Assembly: GCA_964370545.1 (NCBI GenBank)
Contig: CAYJJQ010000002.1
Location: 20,597-84,596 of the forward strand
From: CAKOSP01 sp964370545
GTDB lineage: Bacteria; Bacillota_I; Bacilli_A; RF39; UBA660
DNA length: 64,000 bases
Reading direction: 5' to 3'
The position numbers were made by a program, and so were the translations under genes. Positions 50,155 to 59,214 of the stretch are shown piece after piece. The notes below the pieces were generated by a model. The model had not been told where the DNA came from, ran no database searches, and saw nothing but the letters and a program-made list of their open reading frames with translations. Each line of letters begins with the position of its first letter. Within the stretch, counting starts at the first letter, position 1.

Positions 50155-51158
50155 TATTCACCAAACTCCTTTAAATATCTTAAGTCACCAGAGTTGTATA
50201 CTCTAATGTCATTAGATTTATATTTCATCATTGCTAATCTAGATAGTCCTAATCCAAATGCAAATCCAGAATATTCATCAGGATTAATTCCACTTTCTTT
50301 TAATACGTTTGGATGTATCATTCCACATGGGCAAAGTTCTATCCACCCTGAATTTTTGCATGTAGAACATCCTTTTCCTCCACAGATGACACAACTACAA
50401 TCAAGTTCAAAAGATGGTTCTGTAAATGGAAAATAACCAGGTCTTAACCTTACATCTAAATCTGCTTTAAATACTTCTTTTAAAAATCCTTTAATTACAA
50501 ATATTAAATTACTTATAGATATATCTTTATCAATTACCATACCTTCTAACTGAAAAAATGTATTTTCATGTGATGCATCTAAATCCTCATTTCTAAAACA
50601 TCTACCTGGAGCACATATCTTAAGAGGCAAGTCATAATTTTGCATTGCTCTAATTTGATTTGGAGAAGTTTGCGTTCTAAGTAATTTCCCATTTGATAAC
50701 CAGTAAGTATCCTGAATATCTCTAGCAGGATGGTCTTTTGGAACATTTAGTGCTTCAAAGTTAAAATACTCACTTTCCATTTCTGGTCCGTTGACAATCG
50801 TAAAACCAAGTCTTTTTAATATATCAGTAACCTCTTTAGCAACAATAGTAACCGGATGTAAAGATCCTAGTTCGTTGTATACTGGCAAAGTAGAATCGAA
50901 ATCATAATTTGCTTGGGTATTTAATTCAACCAGTTTTTTACTAACTTCTTCCTCAATTTGTTTTTTAGTGTTATTAAGTAAAGGTCCAAAAGTTTTTTTA
51001 TCTTCAACTGATAAATCTTTTATTCCCATTAACAGTGTAAAAAACTCACTGTTTTTACCAATGTAATTAGATTTAATATTTAGTAAATCAGCTTCTTTTT
51101 TACAACTATTAATTTCTTTTAAACAATTTTCTAAAATTTCTTTAATTTTTATTTCCAT
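50154..51158 (-). CDS. pheS: Phenylalanyl-tRNA synthetase alpha subunit
   Basis: 334 residues. N-terminal coiled coil (~1-90), then the class II core: HPARDIQDTYWLS (motif 2 region), LLRTQTSPNQIRAM, FFQLEGMVID, and motif 3 GFAFGLGLSRLAMMKY. The phenylalanine-pocket block FTEPSFELD and the cysteine cluster CSCVICGGKGCSTC are typical of the Bacilli/Gram-positive form. Expression is controlled by the T-box leader just upstream. Confidence 0.96.
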   Translation of the reverse strand: MEIKIKEILENCLKEINSCKKEADLLNIKSNYIGKNSEFFTLLMGIKDLSVEDKKTFGPLLNNTKKQIEEEVSKKLVELNTQANYDFDSTLPVYNELGSLHPVTIVAKEVTDILKRLGFTIVNGPEMESEYFNFEALNVPKDHPARDIQDTYWLSNGKLLRTQTSPNQIRAMQNYDLPLKICAPGRCFRNEDLDASHENTFFQLEGMVIDKDISISNLIFVIKGFLKEVFKADLDVRLRPGYFPFTEPSFELDCSCVICGGKGCSTCKNSGWIELCPCGMIHPNVLKESGINPDEYSGFAFGLGLSRLAMMKYKSNDIRVYNSGDLRYLKEFGE

Positions 51159-51174
51159 AAAACCTCTTTCCTAT

Positions 51175-51379
51175 AAAAAAAATCATAAATTAAGATAAGG
51201 ACGAAAATATTTCCGCGGTACCACCTTAATTTATGATTATTCATACACTCATGCTATAACGCTGCAAAGCGATCAATACTCCTTAGGCGAATTTCATTAT
51301 TTGATTATGCGCTTTCAGCTAATGCAACAATCTCTGTTAATTCCAAATAATTACTTAAACTAATTCATAATATTAATTT
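51175..51379 (-). promoter_or_regulatory. T-box riboswitch leader (phenylalanine) of pheST
   Basis: Minus-strand leader with the T-box sequence AAGGTGGTACCGCGG (51227-51213), whose TGGT bulge pairs with the uncharged tRNA NCCA end. Stem I shows the AGAGA bulge and the GCTGAAAGC distal loop. The terminator is a perfect 14-bp stem (51238-51225 with 51194-51181) followed by a T-run. A UUC codon at 51291-51289 is the only phenylalanine codon in the expected interval and is the candidate specifier, but its loop is not resolved by eye. Known: uncharged tRNA switches the leader to antitermination. Confidence 0.92.
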
Positions 51380-51385
51380 AAAAAT

Positions 51386-51414
51386 ATTTTAACACATCTT
51401 TAAGTAGTAGTCAA
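51386..51414 (-). promoter_or_regulatory. SigA promoter of the T-box/pheST operon
   Basis: Minus strand: TTGACT (51414-51409), 17-base spacer, TAAAAT (51391-51386). Start expected near 51379. Confidence 0.8.
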
Positions 51415-51416
51415 TT

Positions 51417-51653
51417 TTAAATGTTCTTAGTTAACTTAATTAATTCTATTATTAAATCTTCATTATTAACTTTTTGAACAAGAACTTTGTTATCAGACTT
51501 TTTTTCTTCTAAAAACGCTATTTTATCTTTCATAATTTCTAAATCTTCATTGATTTCAATTGAAAAATAATATTTTTTCTCATTATACTCAATTATATTA
51601 AGAATTAAATATCTTTCTTCATTTTCTAAGACTATAATTACATCTTCTTTCAT
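51417..51653 (-). CDS. Small acidic protein, DUF1292/YrzB-like
   Basis: 78 residues, acidic, predicted as beta strands then a helix. DVIIVLENEERYLILNIIEYNEKKYYFSIEI resembles the DUF1292 pattern (a beta hairpin then an aromatic YxxL segment). Weak match; function unknown. It starts 1 base after the end of the coiled-coil protein gene, so both are in one operon. Confidence 0.6.
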   Translation of the reverse strand: MKEDVIIVLENEERYLILNIIEYNEKKYYFSIEINEDLEIMKDKIAFLEEKKSDNKVLVQKVNNEDLIIELIKLTKNI

Positions 51654-51654
51654 T

Positions 51655-52728
51655 TTATATCTCCGTTAATTTAATAATATCATCTAACTTTTTAAAAGGT
51701 ATATCATCATCTAAATTTATTACTTCTCTAATAGGAATAAATTTTGTGTTTTCTTCTTCATCAAATTCTAATGAACTTAATATTAAATCTATTTCATCTT
51801 TAATTGTATGTATATTTTCATCAAAGTGTTTAATTCTATTTTCAATATATGTTAATTTACTAGCAACCTCTTTAATTCTTTTTATATCATTTAATCTTTT
51901 ATCTTCATCATATAAATTAGTTTTGCTTTCTAACTCAGTATTAATAGCAACAATATTTTTATCATTTTTTTCTTTAAATGTACTTAAATATTTTACACTA
52001 GTATTTCTAACTAATATTGTATATTCCACTAAAGAATTTAAATCTTCATTATACTCATTTTCTAATTCTTTGTTATTTACCAAGGTATTCACCTTATTTG
52101 CTAACTGTTCTATTTGGGTATCATCTATTTTCTTAATATCAATTCTAAGTTTATCCATTTCTTTTTCTATAAACTTGTTTAAATTTAATAAATCCTTTTT
52201 ACGTGTTTCGAGCTGAGCATTTTTTGAACCAATATAATCATTATTTTTTATTCTATTTTGAATATCCATATATTCTTTACGAAATATTTTTCTTTGTTTT
52301 TCTAAAAAATCTTTATCAGACTCAGTTACATATGGAACTTCATTTACTACTACTATTAATTCATTTAATTTATTATGCGCATCAGTAAATTTATTATTTT
52401 CTACTAATGATTTTAATTCACACGCAAGATATGCTGGCGAAGTACATAGAAGCAACTTCTTTTTTTCTGTTACTTCTAATTCTTCTATAAAATTTCTTAA
52501 TTTTTTTTCATGTTTATCTTTTAGCTCATTGGCTTTTTTTATTTCAAGTTCACCGTGTAATGGTATATTTTGATTGTTAGAATTGTTTTTTAATATATTT
52601 ATAGTTTTATTTAAAGTATCTATCTTATTATCTAAATTCGATAGATCTGTATTAACTTTATTTAAATGATATTCGCTTGCACTAATTTTAAATAATTTTT
52701 CAATTAGTTCATAAATTGAATTCTTCAT
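51655..52728 (-). CDS. Coiled-coil protein of unknown function
   Basis: 357 residues, almost all helical and charged, no signal or membrane segment. Long coiled-coil stretches at about 15-110 and 145-300, and a short acidic end (FDEEENTKFIPIREVINLDDDIPFK-like) that is less helical. No family recognised; resembles cytoplasmic structural or division-associated proteins. AAGGAG precedes the ATG, with a promoter just upstream. Confidence 0.7.
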   Translation of the reverse strand: MKNSIYELIEKLFKISASEYHLNKVNTDLSNLDNKIDTLNKTINILKNNSNNQNIPLHGELEIKKANELKDKHEKKLRNFIEELEVTEKKKLLLCTSPAYLACELKSLVENNKFTDAHNKLNELIVVVNEVPYVTESDKDFLEKQRKIFRKEYMDIQNRIKNNDYIGSKNAQLETRKKDLLNLNKFIEKEMDKLRIDIKKIDDTQIEQLANKVNTLVNNKELENEYNEDLNSLVEYTILVRNTSVKYLSTFKEKNDKNIVAINTELESKTNLYDEDKRLNDIKRIKEVASKLTYIENRIKHFDENIHTIKDEIDLILSSLEFDEEENTKFIPIREVINLDDDIPFKKLDDIIKLTEI

Positions 52729-52752
52729 ATAACTCCTTTATATTCTACTTTT

Positions 52753-52781
52753 AATATACCATAAAATGATCTTATTTACAA
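52753..52781 (-). promoter_or_regulatory. SigA-type promoter of the coiled-coil protein gene
   Basis: Minus strand: TTGTAA (52781-52776), 17 bases, TATATT (52758-52753), about 25 bases before the start codon. Confidence 0.6.
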
Positions 52782-52875
52782 ACCAATAAGTAAAGAGGCA
52801 AAAAAACAAGTATACGTTTTGTATAAATAAATGGAAAATTTTGGTATTTTTGAGATAATGCTATTAGGTGGTAAT

Positions 52876-53109
52876 ATGTTAGGTAAATATTTAAAGTATA
52901 TGCGTACTACTAGAGGCTTTTCTCAAAAGGCTCTAGCAGAAAAGTTATTTATTGCAACAAGTACTCTATCGCATTATGAAGTAGGTACAAGAATGATGCC
53001 TTTTCCAATTTTTCTAAAAGTTGTAGAATTGTGTGATTATGATCTTAAAATTATTGATTGCCTTTCTGGTAAAGACATTACCAATAGTGCAGTAATTAAT
53101 GAGGAATAA
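52876..53109 (+). CDS. XRE-family helix-turn-helix regulator
   Basis: 77 residues from the ATG preceded by AGGTGG. A single Cro/CI-type domain: LGKYLKYMRTTRGFSQKALAEKLFIATSTLSHYEVGTRMM contains the HTH with the recognition helix, followed by two further helices. No extra sensory domain. Targets unknown. Ends in its own terminator and converges on the signal peptidase gene. Confidence 0.9.
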   Translation: MLGKYLKYMRTTRGFSQKALAEKLFIATSTLSHYEVGTRMMPFPIFLKVVELCDYDLKIIDCLSGKDITNSAVINEE

Positions 53110-53128
53110 AAAAAATATTCCTTTTTAT
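53102..53128 (+). terminator. Terminator after the XRE regulator
   Basis: AGGAATA-aaaaaaa-TATTCCT followed by TTTT. Confidence 0.8.
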
Positions 53129-53943
53129 TTTGAAATATTTTTTAAATCTGCATAAATTTGATCTAATGACTTTAACTCAGTATGATCTTTTGGCGTAGGA
53201 ATATTATTAGGATTATCTGAGCTTTCAGCATCATAATATTTTACTTCTCCAGAATAACCTATTAATAACGGTTTATTAAAGAGCGGAAATAAGAAACTAT
53301 TTTTTGGTATTTTCTTACCAATTTCTGAAATCCTTAATAATCTTACTATAGCTTTTGCAACTATGTATAATGATGGTATAACTATAATTAACAACCATCC
53401 AGCTTTACTTGCTAGGAAAAATTGTAGTTGACCTAGTTGTGGTATTTTTAATTCTACTCTTCCCATTATGGAATTGAATTTTACAGGTACAGGATCTTTA
53501 ACAAAGTTATTATCTCCTTTAGTGTAAAAACTATATTCTCCATTTGAATCCATGACAATTTCTACTACTCTATGAGTAACAGATATGGTTTCTCCCGGTC
53601 TAAAATCTGAAGAATTATATGAAATAATATCTCCAACTTTTACATCCTCAGGGGAATCTATTTTATTAACTATAACTACATCATTAACTTCAATATTAGG
53701 AAGCATACTAGGACTTATAATTGTATATAATGAAATCTCAGGTTCATGCCCAATACCTTTTTGTTCATAATTCTTCATGGAAAAGAAATAATATAATAAG
53801 AATACTACACATACAAAAAGAATTACAAATATAGACCAACTAATAATAGAACCGACAAAGTGTAATGGGCCGGCCATATATTTTTTGTAAAACTTAACAA
53901 AATTACTATTGTATAGATCTCTTCTTATTTTATCTAGTTCCAA
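53125..53943 (-). CDS. SipW-type signal peptidase I (Ser-His, S26B)
   Basis: 272 residues from a TTG at 53943, preceded by GGAAGG. The open frame extends to 54000, but the promoter at 53972-54000 excludes that start. Membrane helix (~35-55), catalytic serine in SPSMLPNI, and histidine in place of lysine in VTHRVVE, which mark the archaeal/ER-like SipW type. Then KGDNNFVKDP and a C-terminal helix (~190-210) plus a hydrophilic tail. Known: SipW processes biofilm or sporulation-related exported proteins in Bacilli. Confidence 0.88.
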   Translation of the reverse strand: MELDKIRRDLYNSNFVKFYKKYMAGPLHFVGSIISWSIFVILFVCVVFLLYYFFSMKNYEQKGIGHEPEISLYTIISPSMLPNIEVNDVVIVNKIDSPEDVKVGDIISYNSSDFRPGETISVTHRVVEIVMDSNGEYSFYTKGDNNFVKDPVPVKFNSIMGRVELKIPQLGQLQFFLASKAGWLLIIVIPSLYIVAKAIVRLLRISEIGKKIPKNSFLFPLFNKPLLIGYSGEVKYYDAESSDNPNNIPTPKDHTELKSLDQIYADLKNISK

Positions 53944-53971
53944 TATAATATACCTTCCTATTCTATATAAA

Positions 53972-54000
53972 ATTATACCCCAATTATAATAAAATAACAA
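53972..54000 (-). promoter_or_regulatory. SigA promoter of the sipW-like gene
   Basis: Minus strand: TTGTTA (54000-53995), 17 bases, TATAAT (53977-53972). Confidence 0.65.
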
Positions 54001-54017
54001 GATAAGAATTAAGCAAA

Positions 54018-54044
54018 ATAAAAAATCGTTTATTAAACGATTTT
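54018..54044 (-). terminator. Terminator after tRNA-Cys
   Basis: AAAATCGTTTA/TAAACGATTTT stem with a T-run on the minus strand. Confidence 0.85.
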
Positions 54045-54076
54045 ATCTCTAATATCAATTAGAGTAATATTACTTA

Positions 54077-54150
54077 TGGAGGAACCAGCCGGATTTGAAC
54101 CGGCGATGAAGGTGTTGCAGACCTGAGCCTTACCACTTGGCTATGGTTCC
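54077..54150 (-). tRNA. tRNA-Cys (anticodon GCA)
   Basis: 74 bases with encoded CCA. Acceptor GGAACCA pairs with TGGTTCC; D arm AGCCAAGTGGTAAGGC; anticodon loop CTGCAAC with GCA; T arm CCGGTTCAAATCCGG. The discriminator is T, as expected for tRNA-Cys. The gene is flanked by inverted copies of AATATTACTTAyGGA (54066-54080 and 54157-54171). Confidence 0.97.
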
Positions 54151-54196
54151 ATGTCTTCCGTAAGTAATATTATTTTAATATAAAATATGTATTATG

Positions 54197-55813
54197 TCAA
54201 TTTTTTATGACATATTCATACAATCTATTTCTAATTTTTATACTTAATTTTATAATTTCCGAATTTTTACTTTCAACAGGAACTTTTAATACTAATATGT
54301 CATCTAAATCATTAGTTTGTCTTACAGATGACACATCTTCAGTAACTTCATTTCCGTTATAAGAATATGTTATTTTAATAAAGTTATAAATGAAATCCTG
54401 TTCATCATCATGAGCCTTATAATATGGGGTTGTTTCATCAAGTAACAATGTTCCATTTAGAATTAATAAAGTTTGATTATTACCATATTCACTCAATCCA
54501 GCATATATTACATCCGTATAATTAACACAGTTATCATAGATACAACTTTGATACTCATAATAATAGGTATTAGTGTATAAATAATCAGTAATATTTAAAG
54601 TTGATTTACCTATCATTGAATTTACAAAGTCTACTGTATCACCAATTTTATACGATCCTTCTACAACTGTTTCATCAAATAAAACCGGAGAAAGATTTAC
54701 TACATTATATATTGGATAAACATTATTATTTTGAGTTCTAGTTCCCGCGCTTATTTTTAAATCTATATCTTCTGTAATATCATCTTTTGATATCTTATAC
54801 GGTATAATGTAAGTGTTTTCAGAATTATATTTTATAGATTGCTGAGTGTAACCTACTCCAAAGTCTACAAATTCTTTATTTACATTAACCGCAGGATTAT
54901 AATATTCACCATTTATATATATTCTTAAATCATTTACATCTAAATCAATATTTTTTTCAGTTTTATTGTCTATTTTTATTCTTAACACTAAATAATAAAC
55001 ATCATCTGCAAAGGTTTCACCATCTAATTTAGTGTTAGTAATATAACTTTCAGTAACTGTTAATTCCAAATTATTATGATATAAAATTTGCCCTTGATTA
55101 AATATATTATCTCTAAATACAGCAACTTCTACTGAGAAAATATAAAATAAATATATTCCTACTGCTATAAGTGTTATTACTATCATAAACCAATTTTCTA
55201 AAAAATAGTACTTTGCTTCACGTTTAAATCTATTAAACTTCCTTTTTGCTTTATAAGTATTTAGCTCAACACTTATTTCCGCTTCTTCTCTATCTTGTTC
55301 ATTTAAATTAAATTCTGCTTTTTCATCTCTAAAGTTAAATTGTTTAATATTAAATCCTAAAGCTCTAATTAAAAAATAAAATAAGAAAGCAAATTGGGGA
55401 ACATATAACATTAATGCAATTTCATCATAAAATCGCGCTGTATTAGCACTAATTACACCAGTTTCTAAAACATCAAATACATAATTAAAAAATATTACAA
55501 ATCCAAATAATATCATGTAATATAATATTGTTATAGTATAAAATTTCTGTTTTTTATGTTTATAACGTAATAACATAATTATAAATATTAATATAATAAA
55601 TATAATAAATATTGCTACATATAGTAAGAAATCAAAGTATAATCCTGAAAAATCTCCTGTATTTGTCAGTGAGTAATTATTAGATACATACTCAGAAAAG
55701 AATGTTACTATCGAGCTAAATTGTGTAAGAATATATAAGGCAAGTAAAAACATAATAAAATGAATTATTTTAAAATGTTTAATAATAAATGCATATGGTT
55801 TTCTTAGTATCAT
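54197..55813 (-). CDS. Polytopic membrane protein with a large extracytoplasmic domain, unknown
   Basis: 538 residues. Membrane helices at about 15-37, 62-85, 93-115, 128-150, then a charged cytoplasmic loop (~160-205), a fifth helix (~208-230) and an extracytoplasmic beta-rich domain (~235-538). The segment LELTVTESYITNTKLDGETFADDVYYLVLRIKIDN resembles the DUF4352/TRAP-like Ig fold that binds other envelope parts. Function unknown. Confidence 0.7.
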   Translation of the reverse strand: MILRKPYAFIIKHFKIIHFIMFLLALYILTQFSSIVTFFSEYVSNNYSLTNTGDFSGLYFDFLLYVAIFIIFIILIFIIMLLRYKHKKQKFYTITILYYMILFGFVIFFNYVFDVLETGVISANTARFYDEIALMLYVPQFAFLFYFLIRALGFNIKQFNFRDEKAEFNLNEQDREEAEISVELNTYKAKRKFNRFKREAKYYFLENWFMIVITLIAVGIYLFYIFSVEVAVFRDNIFNQGQILYHNNLELTVTESYITNTKLDGETFADDVYYLVLRIKIDNKTEKNIDLDVNDLRIYINGEYYNPAVNVNKEFVDFGVGYTQQSIKYNSENTYIIPYKISKDDITEDIDLKISAGTRTQNNNVYPIYNVVNLSPVLFDETVVEGSYKIGDTVDFVNSMIGKSTLNITDYLYTNTYYYEYQSCIYDNCVNYTDVIYAGLSEYGNNQTLLILNGTLLLDETTPYYKAHDDEQDFIYNFIKITYSYNGNEVTEDVSSVRQTNDLDDILVLKVPVESKNSEIIKLSIKIRNRLYEYVIKN

Positions 55814-55845
55814 TACATTACCCTCTTATTATATCTATTTTAACA

Positions 55846-55875
55846 CAAAAAAAATATAGTTTAAACACTATATTT
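55846..55875 (-). terminator. Terminator after the LysM gene
   Basis: AATATAGT-ttaaac-ACTATATT with eight Ts on the minus strand, at the stop codon. Confidence 0.85.
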
Positions 55876-56329
55876 AATTTATTTTTTTATTAACTATAAT
55901 TTGACCAGGAAATAAATATAATGTAGGATTCTGAGATAGTAACCTTTCCTTTGTTATACTAAAGGTATTACTAACACTATCAATAGTATCTCCCTCAGCA
56001 GTTACATAAAAACTATAATTTTGTTTAGGTAACAAAATTTCTTGTTCTCTATAAATATAATCATCATTATTTAATCCATTTAATGCTGCAAATAATATTG
56101 GATTTACATTATATCTATTGGCAATCTCAGATATAGTTCCCCCGCTTTTTACTTTTACAGCATCATAATATAATTCAGTATTAACAGGCACTACAATATC
56201 CACACCTTCTCTTAATGTATCTAAAAAATATATATCGTTAATACTTTTTAAATAATCTTCATTAGTCCCATATTTTTTTGCTATAAGCGATAATGTATCA
56301 TCCATTTTAAATTTATACCTATCAAACAT
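55874..56329 (-). CDS. Protein of three LysM domains without a signal peptide
   Basis: 151 residues made of three LysM modules (~5-50, 55-102, 105-150): DDTLSLIAKKYGTNEDYL, SGGTISEIANRYNVNPIL and EGDTIDSVSNTFSITKERL each begin one. No export signal or other domain. Known: LysM binds glycan in the wall; signal-less LysM proteins such as SafA or YaaH occur in spore coats of Bacilli. A CATACTTT box about 23 bases before the ATG resembles a SigE -10 but has no good -35. Spore coat is a possible place; not proven. Confidence 0.88.
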   Translation of the reverse strand: MFDRYKFKMDDTLSLIAKKYGTNEDYLKSINDIYFLDTLREGVDIVVPVNTELYYDAVKVKSGGTISEIANRYNVNPILFAALNGLNNDDYIYREQEILLPKQNYSFYVTAEGDTIDSVSNTFSITKERLLSQNPTLYLFPGQIIVNKKIN

Positions 56330-56374
56330 ATACTCACATCCTATATAATAAAGTATGAATGTCTTTAAATAGTG

Positions 56375-57397
56375 TTAATGAATATAAATATTATTTTTAT
56401 AATTAAATTCCCATTCAGGATAGGTAACCATTTTAGTTACACCTTTATTGGGATGAAAATAATACAGGGTTGTTTGATCTAAAAATACTACTTCTTTATC
56501 ATTTTGATATAATATTTCAGTTACATTATAACTTTCTAAAATTATTTCAAAATCTAAATATTTATATTTTAAAATATTACTTTCCACATAATAATTACCT
56601 TTAATAATTCTTATATTAGAATTATCAACATTTTTCTCATTAAAGCTTATAATATTTTTAGTTGTAATACTATTATTTTTTAAATTAACAACATATTCTT
56701 TGCTATTTTTTTTATCAAAAATATTCAAATAATTATCTTCATAATCAGTATATACTAAATCATAATTAATTTCATTTTTTATTTCTTTATTTTCTAATTC
56801 TCCAGTATTAAAATCTATTAAATAATAACTACTAAAAAATTGTTTTTCATCATAATTAGGCATAAATAACTTATCTCCAACTTTAACAGCAGTATTAATA
56901 TTATATACACCCGATTGAGTAACATCTATTTTAGTTGCTTCATTATCTTTAATATGAATGAAATGATCTAAATTCCATATAAGAATTTCCTTTTCAAGTA
57001 CATCAAAAATTTCAACATTTTCAAAAGTATCAGTATGTTTTTCTTCGTTTAAATTTCCATTAAATATATAATTTTCTTCATTTTTACATATTGGATAAAA
57101 AGTTAAATCTCCTGTTATTATTAGGCAGTTATTTTCATCAGTTTTAACATCTGAAATTAATCCTCTTTTAGTTGAATATGTTCCATTAATAGCAAAGGAA
57201 AAAGTATCATCTTCTGTTTTAATGGTATATTTAAAAGCTTTATCTTCTATATTATAATTTTCTTCTATAGAAATATTGTTTATTTCATAAGTATAACTAT
57301 AACTACTTTCTTTATAATAAAAATATAAAAACATACTAAAAATTATAAATAATATTATTAAAAAGATTACTAATTTTACTTTAGGCTTTAATTTCAT
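56375..57397 (-). CDS. Membrane-anchored beta-rich protein of unknown function
   Basis: 340 residues: N-terminal membrane helix (~9-28), the rest extracytoplasmic, predicted as repeated beta strands as in a propeller (TIKTEDDTFSFAING, VEIFDVLEKEILIWNLDHF, SSYYLIDFNTGEL). No family recognised. Its start overlaps the end of the PH-domain gene by 4 bases, so they are co-translated. Confidence 0.72.
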   Translation of the reverse strand: MKLKPKVKLVIFLIILFIIFSMFLYFYYKESSYSYTYEINNISIEENYNIEDKAFKYTIKTEDDTFSFAINGTYSTKRGLISDVKTDENNCLIITGDLTFYPICKNEENYIFNGNLNEEKHTDTFENVEIFDVLEKEILIWNLDHFIHIKDNEATKIDVTQSGVYNINTAVKVGDKLFMPNYDEKQFFSSYYLIDFNTGELENKEIKNEINYDLVYTDYEDNYLNIFDKKNSKEYVVNLKNNSITTKNIISFNEKNVDNSNIRIIKGNYYVESNILKYKYLDFEIILESYNVTEILYQNDKEVVFLDQTTLYYFHPNKGVTKMVTYPEWEFNYKNNIYIH

Positions 57398-57825
57398 AGT
57401 ACTGGTTTATGACGATTAGCTTTAAGAATATGTTTTACTAAATTAGTCTCAGCATCGTCTACTCCATGCTTAGATACATTTGATATGATTACTAGTTCCT
57501 TAAGGGTATCTATTTTTATTTTACCCCATATTAATCCCCTATATACTTTTATATCATTACACATATCAGGTGTAATAGATTTTAAGAAATATCCCCATAC
57601 TACTCTCTTTTGCGCTACTATTATTCTTTTATTAGTAACCGCTACTATACATGATGTAAAAATATCATAAAATTTATCATTTTTTTGACCTGCAAATGCG
57701 AATATAACCTTTTCATTTTCATTTAAATGTTTTTCTACAACACTAGCGTGCTTTGGAAGTCTCCAAGCAACAGTTCCAGGATTATTTTTTTTATATTCCA
57801 TTACATGTTCCATAACTGTTTTCAT
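57394..57825 (-). CDS. Bacterial PH-domain protein (YdbS/YvbH-like)
   Basis: 143 residues from the inner ATG at 57825, which follows AGGTGAT. The region ~35-125 is a PH-like domain: LNENEKVIFAFAGQKND, then SCIVAVTNKRIIVAQKR and a KIKIDTLKELVII strand. No membrane helix. Binding partner unknown. First gene of a pair with the anchored beta protein. Confidence 0.8.
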   Translation of the reverse strand: MKTVMEHVMEYKKNNPGTVAWRLPKHASVVEKHLNENEKVIFAFAGQKNDKFYDIFTSCIVAVTNKRIIVAQKRVVWGYFLKSITPDMCNDIKVYRGLIWGKIKIDTLKELVIISNVSKHGVDDAETNLVKHILKANRHKPVL

Positions 57826-57876
57826 ATTCATCACCTATTTATATTTTATAACTAATTTAATAAATAAGCAATTACT

Positions 57877-58140
57877 TTATTCTTCAGTTTTCATTTTCTT
57901 TTGATTAAATAATTCCGTTAGATTATCAGTAAGACTATAAACACCCGTTGATAAAAGCCCTGCTGCAGTTACAGAATGTGAAAAATCCCCCGTGCTTATA
58001 TAATAGATTATAGAAATAGTAATTCCGATAACTAAATTTTGTATTGGTATTAGTTTATTATTAAACCAAGGTATTTTTGTAGCTATAAATCCACATATTA
58101 TTGTAATAATCATAGTTGATGACATAATAATTTGTTCCAT
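57877..58140 (-). CDS. Holin-like small membrane protein
   Basis: 87 residues with a start at 58140 (GGGG upstream). Three hydrophobic segments (~3-20, 33-50, 60-75) and a charged C-terminal tail NQKKMKTEE, the layout of phage holins. AAGLLSTGVYSLTDNL resembles holins of Gram-positive phages. No endolysin or other phage gene is nearby, so it may be a remnant or a domesticated holin. Confidence 0.6.
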   Translation of the reverse strand: MEQIIMSSTMIITIICGFIATKIPWFNNKLIPIQNLVIGITISIIYYISTGDFSHSVTAAGLLSTGVYSLTDNLTELFNQKKMKTEE

Positions 58141-58310
58141 AAAATTAACCCCTTTCAATATAAAGTATTCTGCATTAATTATTTTGAAAATTGATTTAGC
58201 CCATACAAAAAAATAACAATAGAATAAATATATTAATTTTCCTATTAATGGTGATTAATTTTATTTAATAATTAAATTTAGTGATATAATATATTTATAA
58301 GGATAAATAT

Positions 58311-59165
58311 ATGAAAAGAAAAAAAGTATACATCATATTATTAATTATTATATTTATACTATTACTTATAATTTCTATTATAATAAATAATAAAAAAATA
58401 AATGTTACTAAATTTGAATATTATAATGATTTAATACCTGAATCATTTAATAATTATAGCATAGTACAATTATCAGATTTACATAATGAAGAATTTGGCC
58501 AGAATAATACAGATTTAATAACTATAGTAAAAGAAATAAATCCTGATTTAATTGCAATGACAGGAGACATGATAGATAGTAAAAAAAATGATATTAATAT
58601 AGTCTTAGATTTAGTTAATGAATTAAAAAATATTGCTCCAATATATTTTGTATCGGGCAATCATGAAGCTACAATAGATTATGACAATATGGTAGAGAAG
58701 TTAACTGAATCAGGGGTTACTGTTTTAAATAATGAAATGGAATTAATCACTTTAAAAGATGAATGTATTGAAATAATTGGATTAAATGATTTAGCATTCC
58801 TACCTAATGAACCATATTTAGGAAATATGGCATTAGAAAATACTGAGTCAGTTTTAAAAGAATATATAGATAGTAATAATTTCCAATTATTACTATCACA
58901 TAGACCTGAAATATTTGATACTTATGTAGAAAATAATATTGAACTTGTTTTAAGCGGTCATGCTCATGGTGGACAAATTAGAATTCCGCTTATTGGTGGA
59001 TTAATAGCTCCAGATCAAGGATTTTTTCCAAAATACGATGCAGGAATATTTGAAGAAAATGATACAACAATGTATGTAAGTAGAGGCTTAGGCAATAGTG
59101 TTATACCATTTAGAATAAACAACAACCCTGAAATAGTTAATATAATTTTAAAAACTAGTAATTAA
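58311..59165 (+). CDS. YkuE-like metallophosphoesterase, membrane-anchored
   Basis: 284 residues: N-terminal membrane helix (~7-26), then a calcineurin-like domain with all metal motifs: SDLHNE, MTGDMIDS, SGNHEA, LLLSHRPE and SGHAHGGQIR. The domain faces outside. YkuE-type enzymes of Bacillus are exported to the wall; this one keeps its anchor. TATAAT at 58285-58290 is the likely -10 and AAGGA precedes the ATG. Substrate unknown. Confidence 0.92.
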   Translation: MKRKKVYIILLIIIFILLLIISIIINNKKINVTKFEYYNDLIPESFNNYSIVQLSDLHNEEFGQNNTDLITIVKEINPDLIAMTGDMIDSKKNDINIVLDLVNELKNIAPIYFVSGNHEATIDYDNMVEKLTESGVTVLNNEMELITLKDECIEIIGLNDLAFLPNEPYLGNMALENTESVLKEYIDSNNFQLLLSHRPEIFDTYVENNIELVLSGHAHGGQIRIPLIGGLIAPDQGFFPKYDAGIFEENDTTMYVSRGLGNSVIPFRINNNPEIVNIILKTSN

Positions 59166-59178
59166 ATTATTTACACAT

Positions 59179-59205
59179 AAAAAGAACCTATATAAGGTTC
59201 TTTTA
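59179..59205. terminator. Bidirectional terminator between convergent genes
   Basis: AAAAGAACCT-ataTA-AGGTTCTTTT stem, T-rich on both strands. Confidence 0.85.
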
Positions 59206-59214
59206 TATCGATAA

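Noticed and set aside
58159..58310. Feature in the 150-base AT-rich gap before the metallophosphoesterase gene
   Set aside because: Apart from the TATAAT at 58285-58290, nothing structured or coding was found.
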